Part shown: in pieces, positions 18,200-27,139 of the stretch
How the letters are laid out: every line of letters begins with the position of its first letter
How positions within the stretch are numbered: position 1 is the first letter of the stretch
Origin: Mariniflexile litorale
GTDB lineage: Bacteria; Bacteroidota; Bacteroidia; Flavobacteriales; Flavobacteriaceae
Length of the DNA stretch: 64,000 nucleotides
NCBI RefSeq assembly: GCF_031128465.2
Contig: NZ_CP155618.1
Location: forward strand, 2,303,501 to 2,367,500
Reading direction: 5' to 3'
Program-made: the position numbers and the translations under genes
Notes under the pieces: generated by a model
The model's input: the letters and a program-made list of their open reading frames with translations, nothing else
What the model was told of the DNA's origin: nothing
The model's database searches: none

Positions 18200-19888
18200 A
18201 TGCACTACACAAATAAAAAGGCTATACTAAAAAGTATCCTTGTAATGGCTTCTTTTTGTTCAATTACTCAATATACTTATGCACAGTATCCTACAATTCC
18301 AGATGAACTTCAAGCAAAAACAGATGCCGTTTTAGCAAAAGAAGACCAGAGGTTACAAGACATTTGGGAAAGTAATTATCATATAATTGAAGAAGAAGCA
18401 TTATTAGGACGCCCCTATACACCATGGGCATCCTATCCTAAAGAACTCATGCAAGCAGACATTCCTGCGTTCCCAGGAGCTCAAGGAGGAGGTGCTTTTA
18501 CTCAAGGAGGTAGAGGTGGAAAAATATTTGTCGTTACTAGTTTAGAAGATAGTGGTAAAGGAACTTTTAGAGAAGCTGTGGAAGCAGTAGGAGCTAGAAC
18601 TATTGTGTTTAATATTTCAGGAATTATTCGGTTAAAAAAACCGCTTAACATGCGAGCTCCTTATGTAACCATTGCAGGTCAAACCGCTCCAGGTGATGGG
18701 GTTTGTATCGCAGGAGAAACCTTCAGTGTCGATACACATGATGTTATTATTAGACACATGCGTTTTAGAAGAGGGGAAACCGATGTTACCAGAAGAGATG
18801 ATGCTGTTGGTGGTAATGTAGTAGGAAATTTTATTATGGATCATTGTTCCACAAGTTGGGGTTTGGACGAAAATATGTCTATGTACCGACACATGTATAA
18901 AGCTAATGAAAAGTCCGAGCGCCAAAAATTACCATCATCTAATGTTACGATTCAAAATAGTATTTCATCTGAAGCTTTAGATACCTATAATCATTCTTTT
19001 GGGAGTACTATTGGAGGTCATAATAGTACCTTTATGAGAAATTTGTGGGCTGATAATACAGGTAGAAATTGTTCAAACGGTATGAGTGGCGATTTTAATT
19101 TTGTAAATAATGTGGTGTTTAATTGGTGGCATCGTACTATTGATGGAGGTGACCAAAGTTCTATGTTTAATATTATTAATAATTACTTTAAACCAGGTCC
19201 CATTACACCAACAGATAAGCCAATTCGTTACAGAATTTTAAAACCAGAAACAGGTTATTATGTTCCTAAAACCTATGGACGCGCTTATGTTTCAGGTAAT
19301 TTTATGGTCGGTTCACCAGAGGTTACTGCCAACAACTGGAACGGAGGTGTTCAAGTTGAAGAAAAAGCATTAGCTTATATAAAACAAGCAAAACCATTTA
19401 GAATGCCTCAGTTTCCTATTATGAAAGCTGAAGAAGCTTACGAATTTGTTTTAAATAATGTTGGTGCAACATTGCCTAAAAGAGATGCGGTTGATACGCG
19501 TATTATCAAACAGGTTAGAACAGGGAAAATAGAATATAAAGAAGGATTGGAGAACACTATTGGTAGCGAGTTTATTAAAAGAAGGTTACCTGCGGATTCA
19601 TATAAACAAGGTATTATAACCAGTCCAGACCAAGTAGGAGGTTATCCAGATTACAAAGGAAAACCTTATAAAGATTCTGATAATGATGGGATGTCTGATG
19701 CTTGGGAAAAGAAATATGGTTTAAACCCTAAAGACGCTTCTGATGCTAATAAAGATTTGAATGGTGATGGCTATACTAATATTGAAAAATATATCAATGG
19801 TATCGATCCAACTAAGAAAGTGGATTGGACTAAACCTGATAATAATATCGACACATTAGCGAAATTACAAAACGGAATATTACAATAA
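18200..19888 (+). CDS. PL1 pectate lyase (second of a paralogous pair)
   Basis: A 562-residue secreted protein with a signal peptide ending TYAQ near residue 29. It repeats the layout of the PL1 at 15736: an N-terminal charged helical segment, then DIPAFPGAQGGG, QGGRGGKIFVVTSL, KGTFREAV, VTIAGQTAPGDG, DVIIRHMRFRRGE and FIMDHCSTSWGLDENMS, ending in DSDNDGMSDAWEKKYGLNP and LNGDGYTNIEKY. The pair most likely arose by duplication around the DUF3826 gene and then diverged, which may give different preferences for methylation or chain length (inference). Both belong to the same large operon. Confidence 0.88.
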   Translation: MHYTNKKAILKSILVMASFCSITQYTYAQYPTIPDELQAKTDAVLAKEDQRLQDIWESNYHIIEEEALLGRPYTPWASYPKELMQADIPAFPGAQGGGAFTQGGRGGKIFVVTSLEDSGKGTFREAVEAVGARTIVFNISGIIRLKKPLNMRAPYVTIAGQTAPGDGVCIAGETFSVDTHDVIIRHMRFRRGETDVTRRDDAVGGNVVGNFIMDHCSTSWGLDENMSMYRHMYKANEKSERQKLPSSNVTIQNSISSEALDTYNHSFGSTIGGHNSTFMRNLWADNTGRNCSNGMSGDFNFVNNVVFNWWHRTIDGGDQSSMFNIINNYFKPGPITPTDKPIRYRILKPETGYYVPKTYGRAYVSGNFMVGSPEVTANNWNGGVQVEEKALAYIKQAKPFRMPQFPIMKAEEAYEFVLNNVGATLPKRDAVDTRIIKQVRTGKIEYKEGLENTIGSEFIKRRLPADSYKQGIITSPDQVGGYPDYKGKPYKDSDNDGMSDAWEKKYGLNPKDASDANKDLNGDGYTNIEKYINGIDPTKKVDWTKPDNNIDTLAKLQNGILQ

Positions 19889-19947
19889 TATCAACATAAT
19901 AGTAATAGTTAATATTGCTTGAAAATGTATTTTACCTCCTTGAAAAC

Positions 19948-22900
19948 ATGATTTTTAATAAAAAATATAAACTCATTTTATCAAGTATAGCCTTGTTTTT
20001 TATAATAAATGTTGGGCATGCACAAAGTAAGCATTCAGACATTGTAAAAAATAAAAAAGGAAGCATTACACATGTAGCCGATAGTTTAGGGAATCAAATC
20101 CCCGATTTTTCATATGCAGGGTATATGGCGTCTGAAAAAGCCATCCCTCAGGTTGAAGCTAGAATTTTTGTGCCCCATCAAACGGATGATGCCACTCAAA
20201 AAATACAAGCAGCCATTAATTATGTGGGGAGTTTAAAACCTAATGCTTCTGGTTTTAGAGGTGCTGTTCTTTTAGATAAAGGGACTTTTAAAATAAGTGG
20301 TAGCTTATATATTAATAAATCGGGTGTTATTTTAAGAGGAAGCGGAAACGCAGATAATGAAACCCTACTTTTAGGAACTGGAATAGACCGAGAAGCATTA
20401 ATTAGAGTTTTAGGAGTTGATGATAGAAAATATGCAGATACGTTAGGTTTTAGTACTACTTACACGCCACTGGGCACTCGGAAAATTCAATTAAAAAACA
20501 CATCTAAATTAAAAGTCTCTGATGAAATAATTATTGTTAAGCCTTTAACCGATAATTGGATTAAAGAATTAGAAATGGAAGAGTTTGGAGGTGAAACAGG
20601 TTGGATTGGTTGGAAAACTAGAGATTGGGATATAACATGGAATCGTATCGTCACTAATAGCAACGGAAGTGAAGTAACGCTGAATGCGCCATTAACCATG
20701 GCTTTGGAAGATGTCTATGGAAAAGCAGAAGTGATTAAATATACATGGGAAGGTAGAATAGAAAATGTTGGCGTTGAAAACCTAACAATGAAATCGACCT
20801 ATAATGCATCTAACCTTAAAGATGAGCAACACCGTTGGTTTGGTATTACTATGGAAAATGTGAAAAACGCTTGGGTACGTCAAGTCCACTTTAGGCATTT
20901 TGCAGGTGGAGCAGTTTCTCTATTAAAATCATCACAACAAATTACAGTTGAAGATTGTATCTCCACAGAACCCATTTCAGAAATTGCTTCTTTCAGACGT
21001 CACACATTTTATACTGAAGGCCAACAAACGTTGTTTCAACGTTGTTATTCAGAATATGGTTATCATGATTTTGCAGTAGGTGGTTATGGTACAACAGGTC
21101 CAAATGCTTTTGTACAGTGTGAATCGTTTATGCCTTATAGTAATAGTGGTGCGATTGGTAGTTGGGCAACAGGTGTCTTATTTGATATAGCATACATTGA
21201 TGGAGATGCTCTAAGTTATAATAATAGAGAACAAAATGGTAGGGGCGCAGGTTGGACAGCAGCCAATAGTGTAATTTGGGAATCTTCAGCTTCAAAAATA
21301 GAATGTTACAATCCGCCAACAGCTCAAAATTGGGCTTTTGGTGTTTGGGGACAGTTTGCAGGAAATGGTCATTGGAAAGATGTTAACAATCATATAAGTC
21401 CGAGAAGTTTGTTTTACGCACAGTTAGAAAATAGATTAGAGCAACTTCCTGTAAATCCATATGTATTTGATTTAGGTACAGAACCATCCACCAGTCCTAC
21501 ACTTGAACAAGCCGCAGAACTTACAACAGAAGCTTTAAATCCAATGAAAGGTTTGACAGAGTGGATTCAAGAAGTTTCAAAGTTGAATAAGATTACTATC
21601 AATACATCTAATATTAAATCTATTGATGATTTAAAGTTGAAATCGTTACACGAAAGTGAAAATAGTAAAATAGCCAAAGTGAAAATTGAAAATGGTAGAC
21701 TTACACTTAAAGGACAAGTGATTACTGGTGAACAAAGAAATGTTATGTGGTGGCGTGGTAGTTTAAAAGATCATGATGTTAAGAATGCATCTGATCATAT
21801 AACTAGATTCGCTCCTGGTAGAACAGGTAAAGGGTTTACAGATAATTTAAAGGATGTTGTAGAGTCTTTCAAAAAAGAGAATGTTATTGCTTTAGATCAC
21901 AATTATGGATTATGGTATGATCGGCGAATGGACGACCATGAACGTATTCGTAGAATAGATGCCGACGTTTGGCCTCCGTTTTACGAGCAACCTTTCGCTA
22001 GAACTGGCAAAGGCTTGGCTTGGGATCATTTAAGTAAGTACGATTTAACAAAATACAACGATTGGTATTGGTACCGTTTGGGACATTTTGCAGATTTAGC
22101 AGAACCTAATGGGCAATTATTAATTAATCAGCAATATTTTCAGCATAATATCATTGAAGCAGGAGCACATTGGTCGAGTTCACCTTGGCGTGCTGCTAAT
22201 AATATAAATAAAACAGAATTTCCAGAGCCAGTGCCCTATGCAGGTGATAAGCGTATTTTTATGGCAGAACAGTTTTACGATATTTCAAACGAAAGCAGAA
22301 GAAAGCTGCACCAAGGGTTTATAAGGAAATCATTAGACAATTTTCAAGAAAACAGTAATGTCATTCAATTAACAAGTGCCGAATATACTGGCCCACTTCA
22401 TTTTATGGAATTTTGGTTAGATGAAGCTCAGAAATGGAAAAAAGAAACTGGTAAAACGGGTATTATTGGCTTAAGTGCAACCAAAGATGTTCAAGACGCT
22501 ATTTTGAAGGATGCGAAGCGTAACCAAACAGTCGATTTAATTGATATTCGTTATTGGCATTATAGAGAAGACGGAAGTGTTTATGCACCCGAAGGTGGAA
22601 AAAATTTAGCACCACGCCAGCATGCACGTAAAATGAGTGTAGGTAAAGAAACCGAAGAACAGGTTTACAGAGCGGTTAGTGAGTATCGAGAAAAATATCC
22701 AAACAAAGTAGTGTTGTATTCAACCAACGGATCTTCAAAATTTGGATGGCCTGTGTTAATGGCAGGTGGTTCGTTAGCTAATATTCCCAATATAAATATA
22801 TCGGGTTTTTACGAGTCTTTATCAAAAATGAAAATCAATTCTAACACCAATTTTAATAGTAAGTCTTGGACTTTACAAAATGAAGGCGAATCGTATTTGC

Positions 22901-23085
22901 TTTATTTAAAAGACATAAAAACTGTAGAAGTAGATTTATCAAGTTTCAAAGGGAATTATGAGGTGTTTTGGATTGATCCATCAAATGGGCAGGTGGTTTC
23001 TAAAAAAATAATCCAAGGAAAAACAAAACAAACACTTATAGCTCCGTCAGAACATATAAAAGTGGTATATATTAAAAAGAAATAA
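19948..23085 (+). CDS. Secreted two-part protein: beta-helix domain plus DUF6298-like domain
   Basis: The frame can be read from a TTG at 19915, but the ATG at 19948 begins a normal signal peptide (residues 1-25, ending GHAQ), giving 1045 residues. The N-terminal half (about 60-540) looks like a pectate-lyase-superfamily right-handed beta-helix: TDDATQKIQAAINYVG, VLLDKGTFKISGSLYINKSG, GVILRGSG, WVRQVHFRHFAGGAVSLL. The C-terminal half (about 590-970) matches my recollection of DUF6298: MWWRGSLKDHD, ITRFAPGRTGKGFT, ALDHNYGLWYDRRMDDHERI, GLAWDHLSKYDLTKYNDWYW. It looks TIM-barrel-like with conserved acidic and His residues and may be a glycosidase. A short beta-sandwich tail follows. Neither half has an activity I can name. 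It is probably bifunctional. Confidence 0.6.
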   Translation: MIFNKKYKLILSSIALFFIINVGHAQSKHSDIVKNKKGSITHVADSLGNQIPDFSYAGYMASEKAIPQVEARIFVPHQTDDATQKIQAAINYVGSLKPNASGFRGAVLLDKGTFKISGSLYINKSGVILRGSGNADNETLLLGTGIDREALIRVLGVDDRKYADTLGFSTTYTPLGTRKIQLKNTSKLKVSDEIIIVKPLTDNWIKELEMEEFGGETGWIGWKTRDWDITWNRIVTNSNGSEVTLNAPLTMALEDVYGKAEVIKYTWEGRIENVGVENLTMKSTYNASNLKDEQHRWFGITMENVKNAWVRQVHFRHFAGGAVSLLKSSQQITVEDCISTEPISEIASFRRHTFYTEGQQTLFQRCYSEYGYHDFAVGGYGTTGPNAFVQCESFMPYSNSGAIGSWATGVLFDIAYIDGDALSYNNREQNGRGAGWTAANSVIWESSASKIECYNPPTAQNWAFGVWGQFAGNGHWKDVNNHISPRSLFYAQLENRLEQLPVNPYVFDLGTEPSTSPTLEQAAELTTEALNPMKGLTEWIQEVSKLNKITINTSNIKSIDDLKLKSLHESENSKIAKVKIENGRLTLKGQVITGEQRNVMWWRGSLKDHDVKNASDHITRFAPGRTGKGFTDNLKDVVESFKKENVIALDHNYGLWYDRRMDDHERIRRIDADVWPPFYEQPFARTGKGLAWDHLSKYDLTKYNDWYWYRLGHFADLAEPNGQLLINQQYFQHNIIEAGAHWSSSPWRAANNINKTEFPEPVPYAGDKRIFMAEQFYDISNESRRKLHQGFIRKSLDNFQENSNVIQLTSAEYTGPLHFMEFWLDEAQKWKKETGKTGIIGLSATKDVQDAILKDAKRNQTVDLIDIRYWHYREDGSVYAPEGGKNLAPRQHARKMSVGKETEEQVYRAVSEYREKYPNKVVLYSTNGSSKFGWPVLMAGGSLANIPNINISGFYESLSKMKINSNTNFNSKSWTLQNEGESYLLYLKDIKTVEVDLSSFKGNYEVFWIDPSNGQVVSKKIIQGKTKQTLIAPSEHIKVVYIKKK

Positions 23086-23180
23086 ATCTTATGTCACCCT
23101 CAATCGACAAAATAAGCACCTATATATGAGTATACGCTTAAAAAAATAAAAAAATAGTTAATAAATAAAATTCCCAACTA

Positions 23181-24602
23181 ATGACTAAAAAAAGAAAACC
23201 CTTTAAATTTTTTATTGCTACTAGTTTAGTGGTGTTAATGATTTCATGTAAAGATTCTAAAAAAGAAAATGTTGAACCACCAGTAATAGAGGGCATGTCT
23301 AAACTTCAAGTATCTAGTGACGGACATTATTTTCAAACTGAAGACGGTAAACCCTTTTTCTGGTTAGGTGATACAGGATGGTTAACCTTCAAAAAATTAA
23401 ATAGAGACGAGATTAAAACATACTTTTTGGATAGAAAAGAAAAAGGCTATAATGTGATTCAAATAATGACCATGCATTCTGAAGAAATGGTGAATGTTTA
23501 TGGAGATTCGGCTGTGGTGAATAAAGACGTGTCAAAGCCTTTAGTAACAGAGGGTAATAATTTTGAAAACCCAGAGGAATATGATTTTTGGGATCATGTA
23601 GATTACGCATTAGATGTTGCCGAAGAAAACGATTTGTATTTAGGTATGGTACCTATTTGGGGTACATCGGTTAAAGGTGGAAAAGTAAATTTAGAGCAGG
23701 CAAAGGCGTATGCCACCTTTTTAGGAGATAGATTTAAAGATAGAAAAAATATCGTTTGGTTGAATGGAGGTGATACGCCTGGTGAGCAAAATATGGAGAT
23801 TTGGAATGCCATAGGAAGCATTCTTAAATCGAAAAATCCAGATTGCTTAGTAACCTTTCACCCGTTCGGACGTACAGATTCTTCAGATAATTACCATAAT
23901 GAAAATTGGTTAGATTTTAATATGTTTCAATCGGGTCACAGACGTTACGACCAAGAAACGGAAGGTAAAATGTATGCTCAAGATAACTACAAATATGTGA
24001 ATGTAGATTTCAATTTAAAGCCTACAAAACCAACTATAGATGGCGAACCATCGTACGAAGGTATTCCACAAGGTTTACATGATACTTTACAACCACTTTG
24101 GAATGATAATGATTTACGTCGTTATGCCTATTGGTCTGTTTTTGCAGGAGCTGCAGGATTTACTTATGGCAATAATCATGTAATGCAAATGCACGAAAAT
24201 CATACTAAACCAGAAGGTTATGGAAGTGATAAGTATTGGTTGGATGCATTAAATGATCCAGGAGCAAAACAAATGCAATATGTTAAAAACTTAATATTAG
24301 ATTACCCTTATTTTAAACGTATTCCAGATGAAAGTTTGGTTGCTAATCAAGGTGAAAAATACGATTATATAGCGGCTACTAGAGGAGAAGATTATGCATC
24401 GATTTACACTTACAACGGACGAAACATTTCTGTAAACATGGGTAAAATAAAAGGAACTGAAGTTGAAGCCTCTTGGTACAATCCTAAAAATGGAGAAACA
24501 ACTAAAATAGGAACTTTTAAAAATGAAGGTGTTCAAGATTTTGATGCTTCGGGGGAACAAGTAGATGGCAACGATTGGGTTTTAATTTTAACTTCTAAGT
24601 AA
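23181..24602 (+). CDS. GH140-type glycosidase (apiosidase family; DUF4038)
   Basis: A 473-residue lipoprotein with lipobox VLMISC (Cys23). The N-terminal motif GHYFQTEDGKPFFWLGDTGW is the classic DUF4038 opening. The TIM barrel continues with YFLDRKEKGYNVIQ, NIVWLNGGDTPG, LVTFHPFGR and TIDGEPSYEGIP, where the Asp of NGGD and the Glu of GEPSYEG are candidate catalytic residues, then YAYWSVFAGAAGFTYGNN. The last 90 residues form the small beta-domain called collagen-binding-like in this family. The founding GH140 enzyme cleaves the apiose linkage to the RG-II backbone. This locus also has backbone-cutting enzymes, so an apiosidase fits, but related DUF4038 proteins can have other activities. 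Confidence 0.7.
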   Translation: MTKKRKPFKFFIATSLVVLMISCKDSKKENVEPPVIEGMSKLQVSSDGHYFQTEDGKPFFWLGDTGWLTFKKLNRDEIKTYFLDRKEKGYNVIQIMTMHSEEMVNVYGDSAVVNKDVSKPLVTEGNNFENPEEYDFWDHVDYALDVAEENDLYLGMVPIWGTSVKGGKVNLEQAKAYATFLGDRFKDRKNIVWLNGGDTPGEQNMEIWNAIGSILKSKNPDCLVTFHPFGRTDSSDNYHNENWLDFNMFQSGHRRYDQETEGKMYAQDNYKYVNVDFNLKPTKPTIDGEPSYEGIPQGLHDTLQPLWNDNDLRRYAYWSVFAGAAGFTYGNNHVMQMHENHTKPEGYGSDKYWLDALNDPGAKQMQYVKNLILDYPYFKRIPDESLVANQGEKYDYIAATRGEDYASIYTYNGRNISVNMGKIKGTEVEASWYNPKNGETTKIGTFKNEGVQDFDASGEQVDGNDWVLILTSK

Positions 24603-24616
24603 AGTGTATTTTGACT

Positions 24617-26194
24617 ATGAAAAAAGTATTTTTAGTAATATTTGTTAGTGTTTTAACATCATTTATATCGGTGAGTTCAGCAACCAATGGTTGGTTAAAT
24701 ATTTTGGAAGAAGGCGGAAATAACAAAGGCGAGTTGTGTACCGAAGCCATTCAAAAAGCTATTGATAAGGCTGAAAAAAATGGAGGTGGCACTATTTATT
24801 TCCCTGCCGGCGATTATTTAACTGGAGCATTGAGGTTAAAAAATAATATAACAATTCATATTGAATCTGGAGCAACTTTAAGGTTTTCAAACAATTTTGA
24901 TCATTATTTACCCTTTGTGCAATTGCGTTGGGAAGGGACGGTTATGAATAGTTTTTCACCATTGCTTTATGGAAAAGATATTGAAAATATCACTATAACC
25001 GGTAGAGGAACTATTGATGGTCAAGGTGAAGCTTGGTGGAAAGAAATTTGGCGTATTGAATCTGCTAAAGAAAAGCTAGAACTTACTAAGTATCAAAAAA
25101 TGACTCAAGAAGCCAATGTTGGTTTGGAAACAGCTCCTTATTATGAAAGGACTAGAAATTTTCTGTTTCATCGCCCTCCATTATTTCAAGCATTCAATTG
25201 TAAAAATGTTAGAATAGAAGGTGTTACCATTCAAAATTCACCTTTTTGGACGATTAATCCAGCGTTTTGCGATAATGTAACCGTTGATGGAGTCACTATT
25301 TTCAACCCACATTCACCAAATACAGATGGCATTAATCCTACATCATGTAAAAACGTGCATATTTCAAACTGCCATATAAGTGTAGGAGACGATTGTATCA
25401 CTATTAAATCTGGACGTGATGCAGACGGTAGAAAATGGGCAACACCAACTGAAAATGTAACTATAACAAATTGTACGATGTTAAGTGGTCATGGAGGTGT
25501 TGTAATTGGTAGTGAAATGTCTGGTGGTATAAAAAAAGTAACCATAGCTAATTGCGTGTTCGATGGTACCGATAGAGGTATTCGATTGAAGGCGGCACGT
25601 GGTAGAGGCGGTGTAGTTGAAGATATTCGTGTGTCTAATATAGTCATGAATAACATAAAAAAAGAAGCCTTTATGTTTAATCTTTTTTATGATAAAAATA
25701 CGGTTGAAGAGCCTGTTTCAGAACGCACACCTATTTTTAGAAATATTCACATCAGTAATGTAACAGGTACTAATGTAAATACGGCGTGTCGTGTTATAGG
25801 TATTCCAGAAATGCCAATTCATAACCTATCATTCTCTAATATAAACATAGAAGCGAAGGAAGGATTCTCAATAGATACAGCTTCAGATGTAGAGTTACAC
25901 GATGTAAAAGTAAATACACAAATAGGAGCATCTTTCAGTATTGAAAATTCAAAAAATATCATTTTAGATAATGTTTCAACAACAACACCAATAAAAGATA
26001 CACCAGTTATTAAACTGAATAATGTCTCGAATATCATGATTGGTAATAATTTTCAAATGACACCCACAGATGTGTTTCTTGAAGTAGATGGTTTAAAATC
26101 TAAAACTATTTTCTTAAAAAACAATGTTTTTGAACATGTGAAAACAGTTTTAAAGAAAGGTAAAGATTTAAAGATAGATATTAAACAGAATTAA
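24617..26194 (+). CDS. GH28 polygalacturonase family protein
   Basis: The ATG at 24617 (MKKVFLVIFV) is chosen over an upstream TTG at 24611; 525 residues with a signal peptide ending near VSSA. The GH28 beta-helix is complete with its catalytic set: NTDGIN (Asp237), GDDC (Asp258, Asp259), GHG (His292) and the R-x-K motif RLK (Arg323, Lys325). The N-terminal CTEAIQKAIDKAEKNGGGTI and ESGATL are typical. The insertion around residues 130-180 (WWKEIWR ... FLFHRPP) resembles exo-acting Bacteroidota members. GH28 hydrolyses galacturonan or removes terminal galacturonate from pectic side chains; endo versus exo cannot be decided here. Confidence 0.92.
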   Translation: MKKVFLVIFVSVLTSFISVSSATNGWLNILEEGGNNKGELCTEAIQKAIDKAEKNGGGTIYFPAGDYLTGALRLKNNITIHIESGATLRFSNNFDHYLPFVQLRWEGTVMNSFSPLLYGKDIENITITGRGTIDGQGEAWWKEIWRIESAKEKLELTKYQKMTQEANVGLETAPYYERTRNFLFHRPPLFQAFNCKNVRIEGVTIQNSPFWTINPAFCDNVTVDGVTIFNPHSPNTDGINPTSCKNVHISNCHISVGDDCITIKSGRDADGRKWATPTENVTITNCTMLSGHGGVVIGSEMSGGIKKVTIANCVFDGTDRGIRLKAARGRGGVVEDIRVSNIVMNNIKKEAFMFNLFYDKNTVEEPVSERTPIFRNIHISNVTGTNVNTACRVIGIPEMPIHNLSFSNINIEAKEGFSIDTASDVELHDVKVNTQIGASFSIENSKNIILDNVSTTTPIKDTPVIKLNNVSNIMIGNNFQMTPTDVFLEVDGLKSKTIFLKNNVFEHVKTVLKKGKDLKIDIKQN

Positions 26195-26209
26195 AAGCTT
26201 AACCATACT

Positions 26210-27139
26210 ATGAAAAAATTACTGTTACTAATATTTTTACCTATTGTATTTAGCTGTGCATCTAATAAAAAGGACCTGTATATTTTTACATCTTTTCGAG
26301 AACCCGCTACAGATGGTTTGTATTTAGCATATAGTGAAGATGGTTACCATTGGCAAGACCTTATGGGTTCTTATTTAAAACCAAAAGCAGGTGCTAGTAA
26401 GATAATGCGCGATCCATCTATAGTAAGAGATAAAGATGATACGTATCATATGGTCTGGACAACCGATTGGAAAGGGGGTAACGGGTTTGGTTATGCCAAT
26501 TCAAAGGATTTAATTAATTGGTCTGAGCAAAAATATATTCCTGTAATGGCTCATGAACCTGAGGTGGTTAATATTTGGGCTCCCGAAATTTTTTATGATG
26601 ATGAGGAAGATAGATACATCATTATTTGGGCATCAACCATTCCGTTTAGGTTTGAAAAAGGTATAGAAGAAGAAAAAAATAATCACCGAATGTATTATGT
26701 TACTACTAAAGATTTTAAAACATTTTCAGAAACCAAACTGTTTTTAGATCCAGGGTTTAGTGTGATAGATTGTGTAATTGTAAAACGAGCCAAAAATGAT
26801 TATGTGTTAATAATAAAAGACAATACAAGACCCATGAGAAATCTCAAAGTAGGCTTCGGAAAATCACCTTTAGGGCCTTTTGAAAATATTTCTGATCCTT
26901 ACACGGGGTTTAAATCGGAAGGACCTACAGTATTAAAAGTGGATGGGAAATACCTTATTTATTATGATAATTACGGTGAAAAAGATTACAAAGCGGTGCG
27001 AACTTCAGATTTTATAAATTTTGAAGATATAAGTGATGAAATAAAGCTACCCGAAGGGCACAAACATGGAACAATTAGTACCATTTCTATAGATGTTTTA
27101 AAAGGGTTGATTAAAAAAATGAAAGAAGAAAATGAATAA
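26210..27139 (+). CDS. GH43-like five-bladed beta-propeller glycosidase, lipoprotein
   Basis: A 309-residue lipoprotein with lipobox IVFSC (Cys16). The propeller pattern is clear: LYIFTSFREPATDGLYLAYSE, RDPSIV (Asp68, candidate base), TYHMVWTTDW, IWAPEIFYD (candidate acid or pKa modulator) and SEGPTVLKVDGKYLIYY. These match the Asp/Asp/Glu layout of clan GH-F enzymes of GH43. Common activities are alpha-L-arabinofuranosidase, arabinanase and xylosidase; with the arabinose catabolic genes nearby an arabinosidase is the favoured guess. Its end overlaps the start of the next reading frame by 8 bases if the first ATG there is used. Confidence 0.72.
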   Translation: MKKLLLLIFLPIVFSCASNKKDLYIFTSFREPATDGLYLAYSEDGYHWQDLMGSYLKPKAGASKIMRDPSIVRDKDDTYHMVWTTDWKGGNGFGYANSKDLINWSEQKYIPVMAHEPEVVNIWAPEIFYDDEEDRYIIIWASTIPFRFEKGIEEEKNNHRMYYVTTKDFKTFSETKLFLDPGFSVIDCVIVKRAKNDYVLIIKDNTRPMRNLKVGFGKSPLGPFENISDPYTGFKSEGPTVLKVDGKYLIYYDNYGEKDYKAVRTSDFINFEDISDEIKLPEGHKHGTISTISIDVLKGLIKKMKEENE

